Positions 59,219 to 64,000 of a stretch of 64,000 nt of DNA are shown here, in pieces. Under the pieces are notes generated by a model. It saw only the letters and a list, made by a program, of their open reading frames with translations, had not been told where the DNA came from and searched no databases. Every line of letters starts with the position of its first letter. Position 1 is the stretch's first letter. The DNA is from Micromonospora sediminimaris (GTDB taxonomy: Bacteria > Actinomycetota > Actinomycetes > Mycobacteriales > Micromonosporaceae), in NCBI GenBank assembly GCA_900112325.1, contig FOLJ01000002.1:1-64000 (forward strand), written 5' to 3'. The translations under genes were made by a program, and so were the position numbers.

Positions 59219-60979
59219 TCAGGCGGTGCGCGGCGCGTCATTGGTCTCCGGCCACGGTGGGTCGGGTGGTGTCCACGGCGGTGTGCCTGCCGATGAGGAG
59301 CCTCGCCTCGGCACCCGGCGTACGGCGTAGCGGATGGCCCACGGGATGCCGACAACCATCACGACCACCGCGACGATCGGCACGACGGCCACCGCCGCAC
59401 GTTGCGGAGGCCAACCGGTAAGCAGACGCAGCAGCAACGGCAGTGGCACCATCGCCCCAGCGAGGATGCCCGCGACGCAGATCCGGCCGGTCAGGGCCGG
59501 CAACGGCTCCGTGACGTTGGCGACGAGCACGGCGATGCCCGCCGGCACCGCCGTCATCCCCACGATCAGCGCCACCACGAGGACCGATCCCACTGCGTCG
59601 TCCGAGGTCACGCCACGCAATGCGTAGGGGACGTACAGGGCGAGCGCCAGGAGACCGAGTGCGCCACCAACGGCGGCAAGTGGAATCACGAACCAGCCGT
59701 GCCGCCACGCCAGCAACGTGGCGCAGCCGGCAAGCGCCACCAGGCTTCCCACCGCAACCGACAGCGGTACGGCGACCCGCAAGCCGACGGTGACGGTCGC
59801 CTCGGCGACACCCGGGACCGGTGTCGCAGGTTGCTCGTACCGGAAGCCGTCACCGGCAACTGTGCCGAACCCGATGCGCTCCCAGTGGCCGGCAGCGTCC
59901 CGTCGGGCAAAGCCGTCCCGACCGTTTGCCACCAGCACGACCACCCCACCGTCAGACTGATCGCGCACCAGCAACGCGCGGGACGACAGGTACTCGTCGG
60001 CATCACGCAAACCAGGTATTACCGTCGCCAGTCGCTGCCGGGCATCCTCGTCAATCTGCCAGGCGACGCGCCAGCTGGCCCCACCGTCCCGGCTCTCCTG
60101 CACCGCCAGGCGGCGCGGCACGATCCGGAAACAGTGCCCCGGATCCCGCGCCGAACAGTCCTCTCCCGACGCGACCGGCGGCGGCTGCTTCGAGAACAGC
60201 TCGTAGCCGCCCTCCGGCAGCTCCGAGAACGTCGGTCCGTCCTCCGCGCCGATCCACCACGTGTAGGGCTTCCGGGCATCGTGATAGGCGTTTCCGATGC
60301 CGACCACAGCGACGCCCTGCCACTCGTACAAGGCGACAGCGTCGTCGTACTGGGGAGCGGAGGTGGCCGCGACGCCCAGCCCGGCGATCGGCAACACCAC
60401 CAGCACCGACACCATCCGCAGCCAGCGCGCCAGGGTCGGGCGGGCCGCCGCCGAACGCCACGTCCACCAGGCCAGGCCCAGCGCCGGCAACGCCAGCAGG
60501 TCCGTGCCGTCGGCCAGGATCACCGACGGTCCGTTCACCATGCTCCACACCGCGGACGCCGTGGCCGCCCCCTCCGGAGTGGCCTTCACCGCCGTGAATC
60601 CCACCCCAACGATGAAAAACGAGACGGCCGCCAGCAGGTCGGCAGGCGCGACGCCCGGCCCAGGACCAGGACCAGGACCAGGACCAGGACCAGGCCGAGC
60701 AACCCTGCCCGTACGCCGCAACACTGGCAGTCGACCGCACCCGGCCAGCAGCAGCACCAGTACGACGGCCAGCAGCGGTGGTGCCATCACCAGCCCAGCG
60801 GCGTCGCTGAGCTTTCCCGTCAGCCAGCCGGGATAGGCCGCCTTGAGCACGTGGTCGTTGAGGATCAGCAGCGCGGTGGCCGCCACCGTCACCGGATGAA
60901 CCAGCCAGGTCAGGAAGCTGTCGATCAACCCGCCGCCCGAGCGACCCACACCTGGTCTGTGCTGCTGCGGCGTGTCCAT
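59219..60979 (-). CDS. Polytopic membrane protein with extracytoplasmic Asp-box-like insert
   Basis: 586 residues from ATG 60979, preceded by GGGGGAAG. About four to five N-terminal helices (LVHPVTVAATALLILNDHVL, LLAVVLVLLLAGC, LLAAVSFFIVGVGFTAV, MVSVLVVLPIAGLGVAAT), then an extracytoplasmic region of about 170 residues containing VQESRDGGASWRVAWQ, which resembles the Asp-box of sialidase/BNR propeller repeats, and five or more C-terminal helices. A (Pro-Gly)7 run near residue 100 comes from a hexamer microsatellite. No family was recognised and function is unknown. It stands next to the decayed transposase. Confidence 0.7.
   Translation of the reverse strand: MDTPQQHRPGVGRSGGGLIDSFLTWLVHPVTVAATALLILNDHVLKAAYPGWLTGKLSDAAGLVMAPPLLAVVLVLLLAGCGRLPVLRRTGRVARPGPGPGPGPGPGPGVAPADLLAAVSFFIVGVGFTAVKATPEGAATASAVWSMVNGPSVILADGTDLLALPALGLAWWTWRSAAARPTLARWLRMVSVLVVLPIAGLGVAATSAPQYDDAVALYEWQGVAVVGIGNAYHDARKPYTWWIGAEDGPTFSELPEGGYELFSKQPPPVASGEDCSARDPGHCFRIVPRRLAVQESRDGGASWRVAWQIDEDARQRLATVIPGLRDADEYLSSRALLVRDQSDGGVVVLVANGRDGFARRDAAGHWERIGFGTVAGDGFRYEQPATPVPGVAEATVTVGLRVAVPLSVAVGSLVALAGCATLLAWRHGWFVIPLAAVGGALGLLALALYVPYALRGVTSDDAVGSVLVVALIVGMTAVPAGIAVLVANVTEPLPALTGRICVAGILAGAMVPLPLLLRLLTGWPPQRAAVAVVPIVAVVVMVVGIPWAIRYAVRRVPRRGSSSAGTPPWTPPDPPWPETNDAPRTA
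60660..60695. repeat. CCAGGA hexamer microsatellite within membrane protein gene
   Basis: Five perfect CCAGGA units plus CCAGGC (60660-60695), encoding alternating Pro-Gly in the loop between membrane helices. Copy-number change would keep the frame and only vary linker length. Confidence 0.85.
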
Positions 60980-61103
60980 GCTTCCCCCGTGATGCTGCGA
61001 GAACCTGCGCCCTTCACGGTCGACCCTGCGGATAACACTCCAGCCGCGCCCAAGCCTCAAACCCGCATCCATGTCAATCGTTCTAACTTGATCTTTAACC
61101 TTT

Positions 61104-61365
61104 GGCGGCTGGTGGGCCGACGGCGCCTGCCGCGGCAACCCCGACGTGATCATCCCCTACCGCAAACCCGCCGACGGCAGTGAACTACCCACTGGAAGAA
61201 AGACCTGAACAGACAACATCGCACACCGTCCGAGCGCAGGTCGAACACGCCCTGGCCAGCATGAAGAACTTCAAGATTTTCCGCGATTAACGCCGGGCCG
61301 CCCGCACATTGACCGACACCACATCCGGCATCGCCCACCTTCACAACATCATCCTCACCGGATGA
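61104..61365 (+). pseudogene. IS5-type transposase C-terminal remnant
   Basis: The plus strand carries WADGACRGNPDVIIPYRKPA, then after a frameshift VRAQVEHALASMKNFKIFRD, an in-frame TAA, and ARTLTDTTSGIAHLHNIILT before a stop at 61363. This matches the C-terminal third of IS5/HARBI-like DDE transposases (the YRGNP and VEHALA-MK segments). The 5' two-thirds are missing. One frameshift and one stop show that it is inactive. It marks the boundary between the membrane protein gene and the toxin-immunity locus. Confidence 0.8.
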
Positions 61366-61586
61366 CACCCAGCACCCGTTACCCGGCAACGCCTCCACCG
61401 GTTACGAGACGTCCTTTAGCCCTGGCGGATTTGACCCTGGTAGTCGCACCGGAGAATCTAAAGGCAAGGATAATCCGGTGGCACATCAGGGACCAGTTTC
61501 ACCTCTATAGGGTCCACCTTCCGAACACGCAATGCGACACCCGTCTAAGATGGCACCGCTGACAAGTCGCAGCTACGCATCAGAAT
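61366..61586. other. Non-coding, lower-GC spacer
   Basis: About 220 bases downstream of the immunity gene and next to the transposase remnant. GC is visibly lower than in the rest of the window. A 66-codon frame (61362-61562) has no recognisable features and is probably chance. Confidence 0.5.
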
Positions 61587-61988
61587 TCAGAACCCGGTGA
61601 ACGACGGCACTGAACTACTCCTCCCCCAGCTCAGCACTCGCCTGAGAGCATGCTTTATCGCCGCAAGCTGGTCCGCACCGACCGCCAGAACGATCTCAAC
61701 CCGCTCACTCGTTCTCAAAAGGTCGGCATCGTCCGGCGCGAACGTGAGGATTAGCACATTTTCGTCGAACTCTGCCGCCCGCACTGGACCGTAGACAGTA
61801 GCGCCATTTTGGGTCGCCACACAGTAAGAGTCGAGCCCCATGTCGACCTCATCCTGGTCAACTTCATGCAGAGCGCACTGAAAGGAGAATCCAATGCCGG
61901 AAGGATCACCACCTTCCGCCATCCAGACATCTAGGAAGTCATCCTCCTCGTTCTCCTCGACACCTGCATCCCGGGCGGTAAATCTCAC
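61587..61988 (-). CDS. Imm10-like immunity protein
   Basis: 133 residues from ATG 61988. Acidic throughout (ARDAGVEENEEDDFLDVWMA), with the features of Imm10-type immunity proteins: a first strand-loop ending in an EENEED run, GFSFQCALHEVDQDEVDMGL around a conserved Asp, and VLILTFAPDDADLLRTSERV with a late helix (ADQLAAIKHALRRVL). Such proteins neutralise a partnered polymorphic toxin, often a nuclease or deaminase. The start overlaps the toxin stop by four bases (ATGA), so toxin and immunity protein are made together. Lower GC than the neighbours suggests recent acquisition. Confidence 0.8.
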   Translation of the reverse strand: MRFTARDAGVEENEEDDFLDVWMAEGGDPSGIGFSFQCALHEVDQDEVDMGLDSYCVATQNGATVYGPVRAAEFDENVLILTFAPDDADLLRTSERVEIVLAVGADQLAAIKHALRRVLSWGRSSSVPSFTGF

Positions 61989-64000
61989 GACTTGCCCCTC
62001 CTGAACCAGACTCCTGACCCCTTAGGCCCGTCCCACATATAAGCAACGGAGGCACCTACCTCGTTCACGATCCTGTTCATAGCTCCACGGCATCGGTTGC
62101 AAGGAGGCAGTTGCCCCTCGATGACGATTAAATCACCTGGGGCTGCGCGCTTGAGACCAGCATAAGGGTCGTTGGGGATGCTGACTCGGCCGGCAGAGGC
62201 TCCGGACATCCGCGCCACCCGGTTCTCCGTATGCGTTGCCGCTTGTGTGTTGTAACCCCCGCCCAGCGCCGACTCTTCCGGAGTCGCCCTCCCGCTCCAC
62301 ACCGAGTATTCATCGAGAATCTCGCCGTCCGAGCCGTGCCGGGTCACGTCTGCGGTGTGACCCGGGGCGTTGTCACCACAGTTGTGGACAAGGACCGGCT
62401 GGTTACCGGCGGCTACATGGTACGTGTGGGTGTTAGCGACGGTGAGGTTGTGGACCGTGGCGCGGGGGACGCTCCAGCGCTCGATGGCGGTGATCTGAAC
62501 GTACGTGCCGGCGCTGGTTTGTAGCCACTGCCCCGGCTGGAGGTCGGTGGCGTCGATCCACTCACCCAGCTCTGGTACCCAGAACGGGTGGCCGTCGGTG
62601 GCGGTGACCTCGGCGGTTTCACTGCCCTGGTCGTCTTCGGGATCAATGGTGACCTTCACCAGATGCTTGATACCGTCGCCGGTGATCGTGGCGGTGACGG
62701 TATCCACCTCGGTACGACCGGTCTCCGGATCGGTGACTACCACCTTATCGCCAGGCTCGACATCCTCAATTGCCTTGGTTGAGCCGTCGGCCATCAGAAC
62801 CCGCGTACCCGGGATGAAGCTGTTGCGAATGGGGCAGGATTCACCGTTCGACGAACTGGCATCACTGCCGCTGGAGCCGCCGTTGCTGCGGTTGGAGGCA
62901 CCCGACGAGCCGCCCGGCTTCGAGTCGCCCTTGCCGCTGCCTCCGCCGCCGCCCTTGCCGCCGGCGCCGCCGGAGGCTGCCGACGAGCCCTTCGGGTTGG
63001 ACTTGGCCTGAGCTTCCTTCTGCGGGCCGTTACCCGTCTTCTTCGCCGACTGGGTCGCCTTGTTGCTTGTCGAGTTGACCTTGTCGGCGGCCTTCTTCTT
63101 TGCTGCCTGGGCGGCCTTCTTGGCCCGTTCGATGGCGAGCTTCTTCGCCTGCAACGCGGCGGCCTCGGCAGCTCGTGCCGCCGCCAGCACCGCCTCGGCG
63201 GCCCGTTTCGCCGCCTGCCATGCCTGGATCGCGTTGATCGTACGGTTGACCGCCCGGATCACCGCTGGGATCTTGGCGACCTTGGTCCAGGGGATCGCGT
63301 TGAGGATGAGGCTGCCGCACGCCCACATGTCACCGCCGAAGCAGTTCAGGGCGTCGTTGATGCCGATGAACTCCTTGAGGATGTACCACGCCGAATCCAG
63401 GATGACCGAAATCAGCGAGCGGCCCATGTTGGCCTGCGCCTGAGCGATCATCGCCGACGACAGACCTGCACCGGCCAGCGCCGCCGCCGTCTCCGACGCG
63501 GTCAACGCCACCGACAGGCCCGACGGGTCGGAGTGGGTGACCGGGTTGTTGTGGGCGTACGTGAAGCCGTTGTTCTGCACCGGGTCGGTCAGGTCCAGCA
63601 CCGGGTCCGCGGAGAGGAACCGACCCACCTCCGGGTCGTACAGCCGGGCACCCAACGGCACGAAGCCGGAGGTGTCGTCGCGGACCGCACCGAGGAAGCC
63701 CCGGTTGGTCTGCAGATTGGCCGGCGTGTCGGCGATCCGCTGGTTGCCGAACGGATCCTGCTTACGGATCCGGATCTGCATCCCGTCGGCGAGGGCCACC
63801 TCGGCGGACGGGCTGCCCTGATGGTCGCTGGCGACGGCCACCAGGTTGGATCCGGTGCTGGTGCCGTAGGCGTACCGCGTCACCATCCCGCCTGGCGTGG
63901 CGTAGCTCCGCTGGGTGTTGAGCAGCATCCCGCCGCTCTGCACGGAAACCTGGGCCTCGCCGAGGTCGAGGGTGGCCTGCTGACCCTGGATCTTCAGCAG
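61985..64000 (-). CDS. RHS polymorphic toxin with Hint pretoxin and deaminase-like C-terminus (partial)
   Basis: The frame is open to the right edge, so the N-terminus is missing; 672 codons are seen. From the edge: RHS/YD repeats, the RHS core (LYDPEVGRFLSADPVLDLTD, NPVTHSDPSGL; about 63510-63710), hydrophobic and Ala/Lys-rich helices, a Ser/Gly linker, a Hint domain (about 62380-62850: SFIPGTRVLMADGSTKAIED, ATDGHPFWVPELG, HTYHVAAGNQPVLVHNC) and a final toxin module of about 130 residues. That module has HTE in AATHTENRVARM (about 62219-62242) and PCNRC in QLPPCNRCRGAM (about 62090-62110), the HxE/PCxxC zinc motifs of the cytidine-deaminase fold, close to Pput_2613-like toxins. The HNC end of the Hint suggests autoproteolytic release. 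Substrate (DNA, RNA or nucleotide) is unknown. Confidence 0.85.
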   Translation of the reverse strand: MLKIQGQQATLDLGEAQVSVQSGGMLLNTQRSYATPGGMVTRYAYGTSTGSNLVAVASDHQGSPSAEVALADGMQIRIRKQDPFGNQRIADTPANLQTNRGFLGAVRDDTSGFVPLGARLYDPEVGRFLSADPVLDLTDPVQNNGFTYAHNNPVTHSDPSGLSVALTASETAAALAGAGLSSAMIAQAQANMGRSLISVILDSAWYILKEFIGINDALNCFGGDMWACGSLILNAIPWTKVAKIPAVIRAVNRTINAIQAWQAAKRAAEAVLAAARAAEAAALQAKKLAIERAKKAAQAAKKKAADKVNSTSNKATQSAKKTGNGPQKEAQAKSNPKGSSAASGGAGGKGGGGGSGKGDSKPGGSSGASNRSNGGSSGSDASSSNGESCPIRNSFIPGTRVLMADGSTKAIEDVEPGDKVVVTDPETGRTEVDTVTATITGDGIKHLVKVTIDPEDDQGSETAEVTATDGHPFWVPELGEWIDATDLQPGQWLQTSAGTYVQITAIERWSVPRATVHNLTVANTHTYHVAAGNQPVLVHNCGDNAPGHTADVTRHGSDGEILDEYSVWSGRATPEESALGGGYNTQAATHTENRVARMSGASAGRVSIPNDPYAGLKRAAPGDLIVIEGQLPPCNRCRGAMNRIVNEVGASVAYMWDGPKGSGVWFRRGKS

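Noticed and set aside
61072..61077. TTGACA on the reverse strand as a -35 for the membrane protein gene
   Set aside because: No acceptable -10 hexamer lies 16-18 bases downstream.
61362..61562. 66-codon plus-strand frame after the transposase remnant
   Set aside because: No ribosome binding site, no recognisable features; likely chance in non-coding sequence.

Overview
The window is very GC-rich with strong third-position G/C bias, many GTG starts and ATGA/GTGA start-stop overlaps. Gene content and order (nusA-ylxR-infB-DUF503-rbfA-nrnA, truB-ribF-rpsO-pnp, dxr-rseP-ispG, DUF397/XRE pairs, an F420-type oxidoreductase, PadR-ABC-FtsX) point to a filamentous actinobacterium, most likely Micromonosporaceae (Micromonospora-like). 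The genus is inferred; no 16S or tRNA gene is present.

Layout. 1-345: left edge inside an insertion sequence that cut the 3' end of a YcaQ-like gene. 346-5603: acetyltransferases, a GT87-type membrane glycosyltransferase, dapB and an M16 protease. 5687-20937 (nearly all minus strand): an RNA and translation block, read in transcription order rimP-nusA-ylxR-infB-DUF503-rbfA-nrnA, small membrane genes, MATE transporter, truB-ribF, rpsO, pnp. Several intergenic hairpins look like terminators. 21106-27659 (plus): a Tat-type lipoprotein and DUF4439 pair joined by a repeat-derived mini-ORF, then a PadR-ABC-FtsX operon. 27661-33368: VIT1-like transporter with map, and a STAS protein facing a 1235-residue histidine kinase/receiver/SpoIIE/HATPase protein. 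33543-37154: SDR, aldehyde dehydrogenase and glutamine-synthetase-like enzyme, probably amine or polyamine catabolism. 37248-46205: YciI and Crp/Fnr, DUF456, a methyltransferase with a GGDEF-EAL enzyme, thiolase, glutathionyl-hydroquinone-reductase-like protein, old yellow enzyme. 46272-50027: a single-chain two-half ABC exporter with a degenerate second site. 50148-55557: the MEP-pathway genes dxr and ispG with rseP.

55649-64000 is the accessory end: Uma2 nuclease, a DUF397/XRE pair facing three coupled small genes (one DivIVA-like), a Phd/RelE-type toxin-antitoxin module flanked by a chimeric remnant of those small genes, a large membrane protein with an extracytoplasmic insert, a decayed IS5-type transposase, and an RHS-Hint polymorphic toxin with a deaminase-like C-terminus coupled to an Imm10-like immunity gene. 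GC content falls near the toxin tail and immunity gene.

The most interesting candidates are the RHS-Hint-deaminase/Imm10 pair, the small-gene operon with its fossil copy around the toxin-antitoxin module, the all-in-one partner-switching protein, and two families of long intergenic hairpins. No CRISPR array, rRNA or tRNA gene was seen.
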